Below, piece after piece: positions 24,272 through 31,797 of a stretch of DNA of 64,000 bases. The first letter of the stretch is position 1. The number at the start of each line of letters is the position of its first letter. The notes below the pieces were generated by a model, which was not told where the DNA came from, did no database searches, and saw only the letters and a list, made by a program, of their open reading frames with translations. Source of the DNA: Bacillus pinisoli (GTDB lineage: Bacteria > Bacillota > Bacilli > Bacillales > SA4); the NCBI RefSeq assembly GCF_023036475.1, contig NZ_JAJQKI010000006.1, positions 124,001 to 188,000 on the forward strand. Direction: 5' to 3'. The position numbers and the translations under genes are program-made.

Positions 24272-25051
24272 ATGTTGGAATTTTCAATTCTTTTAGAGTA
24301 TGGCTGGATCTTACTCGTTCTTATAGCGTTGGAAGGAATACTTGCTGCAGATAATGCGCTTGTATTAGCCATTATGGTTAAACATTTACCAGAGGAACAG
24401 AGAAAAAGAGCATTGTTCTACGGGTTAGCAGGTGCGTTTATATTTAGGTTTGCATCGCTGTTTGCGATATCATTCCTTGTTAATGTTTGGCAAGTTCAAG
24501 CAATAGGTGCTATCTATCTATTATTTATTGCCATTAATCATATTACACGAAAACTTGTGATGAAAAGGAAGCCAGAAAAAGATGAAAAGGAAAAGAAAAA
24601 GTCAGGCTTCTGGATGACCGTTTTTAAGGTTGAGTTAGCGGATGTTGCGTTTGCAGTTGATTCTATTTTAGCTGCCGTTGCTCTCGCAGTGACATTGCCG
24701 CACTTACCTATTGGTACGATCGGTGGTATGAATGCAGGACATTTTATAGTTATATTTTTAGGTGGGTTAATTGGTTTAATTATTATGAGATTTGCTGCAA
24801 ATATCTTCGTCAAATTATTACAAGAGAGACCCGGTCTAGAAATCGCTGCCTTTCTTATCGTTGGTTGGGTGGGCGTAAAGCTAGCTGTATACACATTGTC
24901 TCATCCAGATTTAGCAATTATACCTTATGGATTTGCTAAATCTCCAGAATGGAAAATTTCGTTCTACTTAATCCTAATCGTTATTGCCTTAGGAGGATGG
25001 TTTTTATCTGGCAAGAAGAAACAAGAAACAGGGAGCGAGCAATTATCATAA
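24272..25051 (+). CDS. ykoY: TerC family membrane protein, YkoY (MeeY)-like manganese exporter
   Basis: A 259-residue protein with about seven helices. The two TerC acidic motifs are intact: EGILAADNALVLAIMVKHLP in helix 1-2 and VELADVAFAVDSILAAVAL in the middle; the aspartates bind the ion. B. subtilis YkoY is a Mn2+ exporter/metallator of secreted enzymes, and its gene is controlled by the same riboswitch class seen upstream here. Strong SD AAGGAGG; ATG 24272 or TTG 24275 may be used. Third gene after the FbpB-like and Spo0M-like genes. Confidence 0.92.
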   Translation: MLEFSILLEYGWILLVLIALEGILAADNALVLAIMVKHLPEEQRKRALFYGLAGAFIFRFASLFAISFLVNVWQVQAIGAIYLLFIAINHITRKLVMKRKPEKDEKEKKKSGFWMTVFKVELADVAFAVDSILAAVALAVTLPHLPIGTIGGMNAGHFIVIFLGGLIGLIIMRFAANIFVKLLQERPGLEIAAFLIVGWVGVKLAVYTLSHPDLAIIPYGFAKSPEWKISFYLILIVIALGGWFLSGKKKQETGSEQLS

Positions 25052-25358
25052 TGAAGGGCTCTCTTTGCGGCTAGTTCTAATCGAAGAGGGACGACAGGTC
25101 ACTTGACGCAAAGTAGCAAATTCTCGAAAACAGACAAACTAAAAGAAATTTTTTTAATGATGTATAAAAAATAGAGTCTTGGTAATAATGGAAGATGTAA
25201 GGTATTCCCCCTTATTAAATATTTTATTGCGGTCCGCCAATATTGGTGGATCATTTTTTTGGTTTAAAAGATTCTTTTCTATTATTTCAATAGATATTCT
25301 AAGGACTCGTCTCATATGTATATAGTACAAAACATGTGAGGACAAGGAGACTTAGTAC
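25052..25358. other. Intergenic region with one hairpin
   Basis: Bases 25231-25260 form GGTCCGCC / GGTGGATC (with G-T pairs) followed by ATTTTTTT, a probable terminator far downstream of ykoY. Nothing else is recognised before the flippase gene. Confidence 0.5.
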
Positions 25359-26678
25359 ATGAATACGTTTTTGAAAGGATTACTTTTTCTCGTAGTTGCT
25401 GCTTTTATTGGGGAATGTGTTGAGTTTTTTGTTAACCTAGTTCTTGCAAGGCAGCTAGGGGAGCATGGTATGGGTTTATATATGACGATCCTGCCCTCTA
25501 TTTTTCTTGTGGTAATCTTAGCTAGTCTAGAGCTGCCGATATCCATCTCCAAATTCATTGCAGAGAGAAAAGAACAATATCATCAAAGCATGATGAAACA
25601 TGCAGCAAGATTTGCCATTAAGCTTATGTTTATTTTTACAGGAGTCGGACTCTTCATTGTCCCAAATATTCCACTCTTTGATGGGTATCATCCCATGGTT
25701 AAATGGATGTTTATTATTTTGATCCCCATTGTGGCGATTACCTCCCTAACGAGGGGGTATTTTATGGGCAAGCAGGATATGAGTAAGATTGCAATGGCGA
25801 ACTTCCTCCGAAAAGCATTGCAGCTTTTATTGCTCGTTGTCATTTATCAACTTTTTTCATTTGAGTTACATACATCCATTCTTATAGCCTTATGTACATT
25901 AATTGGTAGTGAACTTGTCGTTTGTATTTATCTATTGCATGCATTTTTTATTCAATGGCAAGTAGTAAAGCAAGGAAAGTATACCGTACTTACGAAAAAA
26001 GAGGTCCATAAGAACTTATTATCTGTCTCGGTACCGACGACCGGAATGAGATTATTCCATGCTCTAACTCACGCTTATCAACCATTTCTTATTAAAGCTG
26101 CATTATTACAAGCTGGGGTACCAGAAACATTGGCAACAGAACAATTTGGGCTTATGACCGGTGTTGCCATGAGTATTGGATTTTTCCCGGCATTCATTGC
26201 CCACTCTTTGTTAATAGCTCTCATTCCGACGGTTTCTGAAGCTTACGAAAAAAAAGAGTTCGGACGCCTTCAGAAGATTTTACAGCAGGTCATCTTCATT
26301 ACCGCCATATATGGGATTCCGGCTGTCTGCCTGTTTTATTTCTTTGCAGAACCTCTAACACATATTTTCTTTCAGTCATCATCAGCTACTCTGTACCTAC
26401 AAATTTTATGGCCCTATTTCCTGATTCACTTTTTCGTCATTCCCATGCAAGCCTATTTGATAGGGTTAGGGCTAGTTAAGGATGCCTTTTACCATTCGAT
26501 TTGGTCAACTTTTTTTCAGTTTATCCTTATGTACCTTCTTGGATCAACTCATTTGCAGATGCAAGGGGTCATCATCGGGATGAACTTCGGGGCTTTGTTG
26601 ATTATGATGATGCATTATTTGACGATCTGTCAAAAGATTGGGGTTTCAATATGGCTAAGAGATCCAATTAGACGATAA
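25359..26678 (+). CDS. SpoVB/YkvU-type polysaccharide or lipid flippase (MOP superfamily)
   Basis: A 439-residue protein with 12 or more predicted helices. The N terminus FLKGLLFLVVAAFIGECVEFFVN, followed by LVLARQLGEHGMGLYM and ILPSIFLVVILASLELPISISKFIAE, is typical of the SpoVB group; the length (about 440 rather than 520) and the FGLMTGVAMSIGFFPAFIAHSL segment fit YkvU, a sporulation-specific paralogue. Expected to flip a lipid-linked saccharide during spore envelope formation. The start has AAGGAGA upstream. Alternative: another MATE-like exporter of the same superfamily. Confidence 0.82.
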   Translation: MNTFLKGLLFLVVAAFIGECVEFFVNLVLARQLGEHGMGLYMTILPSIFLVVILASLELPISISKFIAERKEQYHQSMMKHAARFAIKLMFIFTGVGLFIVPNIPLFDGYHPMVKWMFIILIPIVAITSLTRGYFMGKQDMSKIAMANFLRKALQLLLLVVIYQLFSFELHTSILIALCTLIGSELVVCIYLLHAFFIQWQVVKQGKYTVLTKKEVHKNLLSVSVPTTGMRLFHALTHAYQPFLIKAALLQAGVPETLATEQFGLMTGVAMSIGFFPAFIAHSLLIALIPTVSEAYEKKEFGRLQKILQQVIFITAIYGIPAVCLFYFFAEPLTHIFFQSSSATLYLQILWPYFLIHFFVIPMQAYLIGLGLVKDAFYHSIWSTFFQFILMYLLGSTHLQMQGVIIGMNFGALLIMMMHYLTICQKIGVSIWLRDPIRR

Positions 26679-26846
26679 GGCTCTGTTTGTAAGGCTGTTT
26701 TCGTAAAGATTTTTACTTACTAGTCTGATGCCATCTACTTATCAAATAGACAGTTGATCTTTTCTAAAGGATAAATACGGCATTTATCGTTAAAGAAAGC
26801 TTTACTTCAGAGTAGGATAGAAAACAACAAAGTTTAGAAAAGAGCC
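26679..26846. mobile_element. Family-1 MITE, inverted, degenerate
   Basis: It begins GGCTCTGTTTGTAAGGCTG then TTTTCGTAAAGATT and ends CAACAAAGTTTAGAAAAGAG followed by CC. Flanks GACGATAA and AAAGATAA agree in 6 of 8. Internal parts are diverged. It lies immediately before the promoter of the redox lipoprotein. Confidence 0.65.
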
Positions 26847-26866
26847 AAAGATAAGGATTGTTATGA

Positions 26867-26896
26867 TTGGGAAAAGTACTCTGTTAAGGATATAAT
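26867..26896 (+). promoter_or_regulatory. Promoter of the UGA-containing redox lipoprotein
   Basis: TTGGGA (26867-26872), an 18-base spacer and TATAAT (26891-26896) lie just outside the MITE end. An intact promoter argues against the gene being a decaying pseudogene. Confidence 0.55.
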
Positions 26897-26924
26897 GAAA
26901 GGAAAATAATTGGGGGTGGTCATC

Positions 26925-27425
26925 TTGTATAAAATCTCCTTAATAGTACTAAGTGTTTTTTTACTTATATTAGCGGGATGTGGTCAGGAATCAATTAAAG
27001 GATCAATGACCTTACAAAATCAAAATGGTGAAGAAGTTTCCTTTCCTTCGGATGAACCCGTCGTGTTCTTCTTCATGACAACCTATACTTGAACATTGTG
27101 TCAAAAGCAGCTGGTCCAGCTGCATGAGAATCTTGAACAGTTTAAAGAATTAGGTGTAGATATGTATATTGTTAGTGCAGATCAACCTGCACAGCAAAAA
27201 AAGCTTTATGATGCATTGCTGGAAAAGTACGATGAGGTTGTTCCGTTTGTATCAGACCCGAACCTTGAACTAATTGAAAAGATGGGTATGAAAAATGGCA
27301 ATATTGCCTACCGTGGATATGCGGTACTGAATCCAGACGGAAAGGTCCTGTTCTCCACAAAGAATGATTATTGGGGAGAACAAATAGACCAAACGTTTGA
27401 GGAAATCTCAAAAGAATTAGACTAA
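26925..27425 (+). CDS. Thioredoxin-fold redox lipoprotein with in-frame UGA: candidate selenoprotein
   Basis: 166 codons if UGA at 27090-27092 is read through. The part before UGA has a TTG start with SD GGGGGTGG, a lipobox LILAGC (Cys19) and the first thioredoxin strand (VVFFFMTTYT). The part after reads TLCQKQLVQLHENLEQFKEL, then VDMYIVSADQPAQQKKLYD, FVSDPNLELIEKMGMKNG and GYAVLNPDGKVLFSTKNDYW, a complete AhpC/TSA-redoxin fold. UGA stands exactly at the first Cys of the CxxC motif, giving U-T-L-C (residues 56-59). A hairpin with a GGTCC loop follows 14 bases later. The alternative is a nonsense mutation or base error of a Cys codon (TGT/TGC). Selenocysteine machinery is not in this window. 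Confidence 0.72.
27107..27123 (+). promoter_or_regulatory. Candidate bacterial SECIS hairpin
   Basis: GCAGCT (27107-27112), loop GGTCC, AGCTGC (27118-27123), located 14 bases after the in-frame UGA. The E. coli fdhF element has its upper stem 11 bases after UGA and a GGUC loop that binds SelB. Position and loop are similar; there is no bulged U as in fdhF. It also encodes QLVQL, so the palindrome might be incidental. Confidence 0.5.
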
Positions 27426-27441
27426 ATTTAAAACATCGATT

Positions 27442-27474
27442 AAGGCTAAGAAGAGACGATCTTCCTAGCCTTTT
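27442..27474 (+). terminator. Terminator after the redox lipoprotein
   Basis: AAGGCTAAGAAGA pairs with TCTTCCTAGCCTT, followed by TTATTTATT. A second perfect 11-bp hairpin (AGGAACTTTCT / AGAAAGTTCCT) follows at 27488-27514. Confidence 0.8.
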
Positions 27475-27582
27475 ATTTATTATCTATAGGAACTTTCTAG
27501 CTAAGAAAGTTCCTAAATATTCCTTATTTTACAGGCTTGCTCATACGTTATAATAAAATTAGTAAATAATGCTTTTTCAGAG

Positions 27583-27695
27583 GGCTATTTTTGTTAAGTT
27601 TGTTGCTAGTAAAACACCATACTCATTAGGTAGCGCAATGGAACGCCATGGTACTAAATTATACCTAAAAAGCCTTAAATAATTTAGAAAAGAGG
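27583..27695. repeat. Degenerate family-1 MITE whose end supplies an SD
   Basis: It starts GGCTATTTTTGTTAAG then TTTGTTGCT and ends AATTTAGAAAAGAGG. The last seven bases AAAGAGG lie eight bases before the ATG of the DUF1992 gene and serve as its ribosome-binding site. The interior is not recognisable. Confidence 0.45.
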
Positions 27696-27702
27696 TAAAC
27701 TG

Positions 27703-28074
27703 ATGGATTATTCGTACGTAGCCTCAGAAGATAAGATTCGTAGAGCTTATGAAGATGGTGAATTTAAGAATTTACCCGGATATGGCAAGCCTCTAGTACT
27801 TGAAGATTTATCAGCGATCCCAGAAGAACTTCGAATGGGTTATAAAATGTTGAAAAATGGTGGATATAATCCAGAAGAGTATAAGCTGAAGAGTGAAATA
27901 AAAACCATTGAAGACCTAATAAAAGTGAGTAAAGATGAGCATCAAATAGAACTGTATAAAAAGCAGCTAAATGAAAAGACCATTCGTTTAAATAGTATGA
28001 TAAAAAAACGTCAAGTCCATAACTCTTCTGCATTTAAGGATTACGGGGCTAAAATGTATGATAAGTTCAAATGA
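27703..28074 (+). CDS. DUF1992 (DnaJ-subfamily C28-like) protein
   Basis: A 123-residue soluble protein with the DUF1992 signature near the N terminus (IRRAYEDGEFKNLPGYGKPLVLED) and a helical, charged C-terminal half with KTIRLNSMIKKRQVHNSS. The family is found fused to or near DnaJ domains in other organisms, but no J-domain is present here. Function unknown. The SD comes from the end of a repeat element. Ends in a strong terminator. Confidence 0.83.
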   Translation: MDYSYVASEDKIRRAYEDGEFKNLPGYGKPLVLEDLSAIPEELRMGYKMLKNGGYNPEEYKLKSEIKTIEDLIKVSKDEHQIELYKKQLNEKTIRLNSMIKKRQVHNSSAFKDYGAKMYDKFK

Positions 28075-28091
28075 TGGACTGTACCCTCTAT

Positions 28092-28125
28092 AAAACAAGC
28101 TACCATTCAAATGGTAGCTTGTTTT
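28092..28125. terminator. Bidirectional terminator
   Basis: AAAACAAGCTACCATT pairs with AATGGTAGCTTGTTTT; A and T runs allow use from both strands. Confidence 0.85.
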
Positions 28126-28134
28126 CATAGGTCC

Positions 28135-28287
28135 CTACGTTTTTGTCTTGTCGGATCCTTTAGGTAATGGGTCTATAGCAACAGCATCTTTAGGATCAAC
28201 ACTTATTCTTATTGAATAATAGAATACGGCAAGCCCCAATAATAGCATTACAAATAAGACTGTTAAAGTAAGCCATAACTGAACCAT
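28135..28287 (-). CDS. Small single-pass membrane protein, 50 residues
   Basis: Read on the minus strand with SD AAGGAGGG before ATG. One membrane helix (VQLWLTLTVLFVMLLLGLAV, about 2-21) is followed by a charged cytosolic or external tail (RISVDPKDAVAIDPLPKGSD). I do not recognise a family; small CcoS- or YtzI-like proteins have this layout. It is convergent with the DUF1992 gene and divergent from the ArsR-type regulator. Confidence 0.65.
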   Translation of the reverse strand: MVQLWLTLTVLFVMLLLGLAVFYYSIRISVDPKDAVAIDPLPKGSDKTKT

Positions 28288-28350
28288 ATAATCCCTCCTT
28301 AATTACATATATGCATAGTAGTCGTTCTGCTGAACTGAAGGAGGGTAGAA

Positions 28351-28405
28351 TTGACAGATGAATCTAATTTTATTATCATCTAATTAGATAATGATAAAAT
28401 TAGAT
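28351..28405 (+). promoter_or_regulatory. Promoter embedded in a 44-bp palindrome
   Basis: TTGACA (28351-28356), 17 bases, TATCAT (28374-28379) form a near-consensus sigma-A promoter. Bases 28362-28405 form an almost perfect palindrome (ATCTAATTTTAT... ATAAAATTAGAT, with inner TCTAATTAGA) that covers the -10 and transcription start. It is most simply the autoregulatory operator of the ArsR-type gene that follows. Confidence 0.7.
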
Positions 28406-28417
28406 GAGGTGATGTAA

Positions 28418-29023
28418 ATGCAGTTATCTAGGCTTGTGCAATTTCATAAGGTGCTTGCAGATCCAACGAGGATTAGGATGGTATTGATTCTTGCAAAAGG
28501 GCCCATACATGGACAGGAACTTTCTGAACGTCTAAACATTTCAACCTCGACTGTTACTCACCATGCAAATAAGTTGAGAGAAGTTGGATTACTACATCAG
28601 CGTCGAGACAAGAACACCATATATTTCAGCTTGAATGAAAAAAGCCTGCAGCAGAGTAGTAGTGCCATCCTGAAATTAATTGACCAAGCAAGGACTGAGA
28701 AGGGAGAGGTTGACGTGTTGACAGAAGAACAACAAAAGATGCGAAATAATGTGATTAGTAATTTCCTTACAAAAGAGGGTCGTTTAAAGCAAATACCATC
28801 TCAGTTAAAGAAGAAAGTAATGGTCTTAACATACATGGCTGAAAAATTAGAAAAAGGCAAAAAATATCAGGAAAAAGAACTAAATGAATTTATTAAGCAA
28901 TTTCATGAGGATTTTGCTACAATAAGAAGAGAGTTTATTATGCATCAATTTATGTATCGCGAGGATTCAGTGTATGAGCTAAATCCAGAGGAACTGTGGA
29001 CAAAGTGGGAAAAACTTTCTTAG
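28418..29023 (+). CDS. ArsR-type winged-helix regulator with DUF2087 domain
   Basis: A 201-residue protein. Residues 5-75 form a winged helix-turn-helix (FHKVLADPTRIRMVLILAKG, ISTSTVTHHANKLREVGLL, RRDKNTIYFSLN). Residues about 110-200 match DUF2087 (FLTKEGRLKQIPSQLKKKVMVL, YQEKELNEFIKQFHEDFATI, RREFIMHQFMYREDS). DUF2087 proteins are thought to be RNA- or nucleic-acid-associated; function is open. No cysteine metal site is visible. Its promoter lies within a large palindrome, indicating autoregulation. ATG follows GAGGTG. Confidence 0.85.
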   Translation: MQLSRLVQFHKVLADPTRIRMVLILAKGPIHGQELSERLNISTSTVTHHANKLREVGLLHQRRDKNTIYFSLNEKSLQQSSSAILKLIDQARTEKGEVDVLTEEQQKMRNNVISNFLTKEGRLKQIPSQLKKKVMVLTYMAEKLEKGKKYQEKELNEFIKQFHEDFATIRREFIMHQFMYREDSVYELNPEELWTKWEKLS

Positions 29024-29091
29024 CATGCCTAGTACTTGCATAATGGTTAAAAAAGCTAGTACTATTGTTTATTACTGAAATGAAAATAAAG

Positions 29092-29120
29092 ACTAGGACT
29101 GAATAGGCCCTAGTTTTTTT
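29092..29120 (+). terminator. Terminator
   Basis: ACTAGG pairs with CCTAGT around an 11-base loop, followed by TTTTTTT. Confidence 0.75.
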
Positions 29121-29176
29121 GCTCTAAAAAAGTGCGTAGTATAATAGAACTAGGCTATACTTTCATGAATTAGGAA

Positions 29177-29389
29177 GGCTCTTTTCTAAAACTTTGTTGT
29201 TTTAAAAGCTAATTTTTCTAAAAACCCACCCTATTATGTACGCAAAACCAGAGTGATAATTGTACGGAAAATACCGTATTTAACTTAGAAAAGAGCAACT
29301 GTCTAGATGAAGCAAATGACATTAAACGAATGAGTAAATATCCGGCTTTTGGGATTTTGACGAAATCACCTTTATATACGAAAAGAGCC
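29177..29389. mobile_element. Family-1 MITE with perfect 8-bp target duplication
   Basis: A 213-bp element from GGCTCTTTTCTAAAAC to ATATACGAAAAGAGCC. ATTAGGAA flanks both sides (29169-29176 and 29390-29397). The internal TTAGAAAAGAGC arm (29285-29296) and the AAATCCGGCTTTTGGGATTT hairpin are retained. It lies within 25 bases of the start codon of the HD-GYP gene. Confidence 0.92.
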
Positions 29390-29412
29390 ATTAGGAAAAA
29401 GGGGTAACTCAA

Positions 29413-30405
29413 GTGAGATTAATTAGTACTTCAGAATATGATCATATAAAAATGCAATTAGCTAGGCCTATTTATGATCGTCATAAGCGGGTTTTATTAG
29501 CAGCTGGCAGGTCCATTCATCCGAAGTACTTAGAACGCTTGGAGGATATGGATATCCGCTATCTATTTGTGGAAGATGCTGTCTCTAAAGGAATTACGCT
29601 AGAAGAGATGATGGATATGCCGACTTGGATGGATGCCATTGAAATCGTCCAGAAGGAATATGAGCTTGCTCAATCTAATAAGGGCCTCGAGCTTCGAGGA
29701 CTACAAAAGATTGTAACAAAGCTCATAAGTGAAGTGGATAAACGAAAAGCAGTTATTCTCATTCCAACTACCTCAATAGCTGAGAATTTAAGAAAGTATG
29801 CTCATTCCGTCAATGTAACACTACTCGCTCTACAAGTAGCGAAAAAGCTACGATTAAATAAACTGAGATTAAAAGATCTTGCTATTGGATGTTTGTTGCA
29901 TGATATTGGGAAAGCCATCACCTCTGATGATGAACAGCATCCACAACAAGGCTTTGAATACTTACGTAAAGAAAGAGAAATTAGTCTCCTATCGGCACAT
30001 ATTGCTTATCAACACCATGAACAACTTAACGGTCAAGGTTTTCCGAGAAAAATATCGGGTAAGGAATTTCGTGATATTGCCCAAATTTGTGGCATTTGTA
30101 ACATGTACGAGAATATGATCTCAAAAGAAAATATTCCACCTCATATGGCCATGGAGTTAATCATGACCAAGAGTGGAAGTGGTTTCGATCCCGAAATAGT
30201 CCAAGCTTTTATTAGTAGTATTCCAAGCTATACTCCTGGTACAAAAGTAGTTCTAAACAACGGCCAAGAAGCAATTGTGACAAAGATTCAATCGCTCATG
30301 CAGCGCCCGACTGTTCGAGTTCTATCGTCTAACCAAGAATTATCGCTTGAACAAGAATATACGCTATTAATTACTGGAGTGGTAGAGGAGCAAAAAACAA
30401 ATTAA
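29413..30405 (+). CDS. HD-GYP domain protein (c-di-GMP phosphodiesterase-like)
   Basis: A 330-residue soluble protein. An N-terminal region of about 110 residues (LARPIYDRHKRVLLAAGRSI ...) precedes the HD-GYP domain with LLHDIGK (His163, Asp164), YQHHEQLNGQGFP (200-211) and a C-terminal beta extension. Compared with the canonical HHERxDGSGYP, the Asp is Asn and Tyr is Phe, so activity may be lowered, although related Bacillus proteins share this form. GTG start with SD AAAAAGGGG just after the MITE. Predicted to degrade c-di-GMP or to sense it. Confidence 0.83.
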   Translation: MRLISTSEYDHIKMQLARPIYDRHKRVLLAAGRSIHPKYLERLEDMDIRYLFVEDAVSKGITLEEMMDMPTWMDAIEIVQKEYELAQSNKGLELRGLQKIVTKLISEVDKRKAVILIPTTSIAENLRKYAHSVNVTLLALQVAKKLRLNKLRLKDLAIGCLLHDIGKAITSDDEQHPQQGFEYLRKEREISLLSAHIAYQHHEQLNGQGFPRKISGKEFRDIAQICGICNMYENMISKENIPPHMAMELIMTKSGSGFDPEIVQAFISSIPSYTPGTKVVLNNGQEAIVTKIQSLMQRPTVRVLSSNQELSLEQEYTLLITGVVEEQKTN

Positions 30406-30418
30406 AAGAGATCATACA

Positions 30419-30450
30419 AAAAGAAGCCTCTAGAAATAGAAGCTTCTTTT
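30419..30450. terminator. Bidirectional terminator
   Basis: AAAAGAAGC pairs with GCTTCTTTT between convergent genes. Confidence 0.75.
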
Positions 30451-30459
30451 GTTACCTCA

Positions 30460-30681
30460 TTATTTTTTTAAATTTCCAAGCTCTTCTGCAATAGCTTGCA
30501 TTTCACTGATTGAGAATGTAGGTTTGCTTTTGACAAGCATATATATGTCCTTCAGTTCTTCATATGCTTCTTCACTAAAGTGTTGTGATTTTAAAACACC
30601 CATATTTAAAACCTTCAGTTTTTGCATGATTTCATTAACCATAAACTCAATATTTTCAACCGTTTTTTGATTTAAATCCAA
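30460..30681 (-). CDS. yfkK: DUF1128 family protein YfkK
   Basis: A 73-residue helical protein. VENIEFMVNEIMQKLKVLNMG and YEELKDIYMLVKSKPTFSISEMQAIAEELG align with B. subtilis YfkK (ENVEYMVEAIKEKLR..., FSISEMQAITEELG). The TTG at 30681 has AAGGAG at good spacing and gives MDLNQK, matching the YfkK start; the frame extends three codons further upstream. It adjoins yfkH, as in B. subtilis. Function unknown. Confidence 0.85.
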   Translation of the reverse strand: MDLNQKTVENIEFMVNEIMQKLKVLNMGVLKSQHFSEEAYEELKDIYMLVKSKPTFSISEMQAIAEELGNLKK

Positions 30682-30875
30682 AACAACCAACTCCTTGTTA
30701 GTTATGTACTACCTGTTATTGTACCATGAAAACTAATGAAAAAAATGTTGGTGGACAAAATTTAGTAGGATACTCATTTGCTTGTCTACATAAGTTTAAT
30801 ACTAGATGTAGAAGGTAAAATAAACAAAGTAAAAGAAAACAATCAAACAATAAGAGCGTGAAAGAGGAGTTAATA

Positions 30876-31712
30876 ATGATGACAAGAACAAGAGGTCCAT
30901 CTTTCCTAAAAGATTTATGGGGAAGGTTTCATCAAGATGAACTGGCAGGATTATCTGCAGAGCTGGCCTACTTTTTTTTACTGTCGCTTTTTCCTTTTAT
31001 GATTTTCCTTGTGACCCTCATTGGGTATTTACCGCTTGATCAAGAAAATATCATTGAATTTTTAAGACAATATGCACCAGGTGAGGCATTGACTTTAATT
31101 GAGCGAAATATACAAGGTATTATTAGAAGTGAAAACGGTGGATTATTATCCTTCGGGATTATCGCGACAATATGGTCGGCATCAAATGGATTAAATGCGG
31201 TGATACGAGCTTTTAATCGTGCCTATGATGTAAAAGAAACAAGATCCTTTATCATCGCAAGAATGATGTCAGTCATCTTAACCATTGCGATGATTGTGGT
31301 CATTATTATTGCATTGCTATTACCTGTTTTTGGAAAGCAAATTGGTGTGTTTATTTTTTCGACATTGGGCTTATCAGATACTTTTTTGTTAATCTGGAAT
31401 GCAGCTAGATGGGTCATTAGCTTTTTTGTATTATTAGTCGTATTTAGTTGCCTGTATTACTTTGCACCGAACAAACATTTACATTGGAAAGAAGTATTTA
31501 CTGGTGCTTTTTTTGCAACGGTTGGATGGATAATCGTATCTACAGCTTTTTCTTACTATGTAGGAAGTTTTGGTAATTACTCTGCGACTTACGGAAGCTT
31601 AGGTGGGATTATTGTACTCATGATTTGGTTTTACTTAACAGGTATGATTATCTTAATTGGTGGAGAAATCAATGCCATTCTAAACTGTAAGCGAGTGAGC
31701 AAGATTACATGA
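30876..31712 (+). CDS. yfkH: YihY/BrkB family membrane protein YfkH
   Basis: A 278-residue protein with six helices of the YihY (formerly called ribonuclease BN) family: LAYFFLLSLFPFMIFLVTLI, the conserved WSASNGLNAVIRAFNRAYDV, and YFAPNKHLHWKEVFTGAFF near the end. Function is unproven; transport or envelope roles are proposed. ATG 30876 has AGAGGAG six bases before it. Synteny with yfkK and yfkF supports the name. Confidence 0.88.
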   Translation: MMTRTRGPSFLKDLWGRFHQDELAGLSAELAYFFLLSLFPFMIFLVTLIGYLPLDQENIIEFLRQYAPGEALTLIERNIQGIIRSENGGLLSFGIIATIWSASNGLNAVIRAFNRAYDVKETRSFIIARMMSVILTIAMIVVIIIALLLPVFGKQIGVFIFSTLGLSDTFLLIWNAARWVISFFVLLVVFSCLYYFAPNKHLHWKEVFTGAFFATVGWIIVSTAFSYYVGSFGNYSATYGSLGGIIVLMIWFYLTGMIILIGGEINAILNCKRVSKIT

Positions 31713-31797
31713 TATTCCTCCTTTATATTTGTCAATCTGGGGAGATGATAAGCAAAGAGGGTTCTTACCTTCCAAAAAGCTTAGAGGGGGATTTATT

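Noticed and set aside
26925-27425. Redox lipoprotein as a simple pseudogene
   Set aside because: Only one stop, it is UGA, it replaces the catalytic Cys exactly and the rest is intact with promoter and SD. Pseudogene remains the fallback if no Sec machinery exists.
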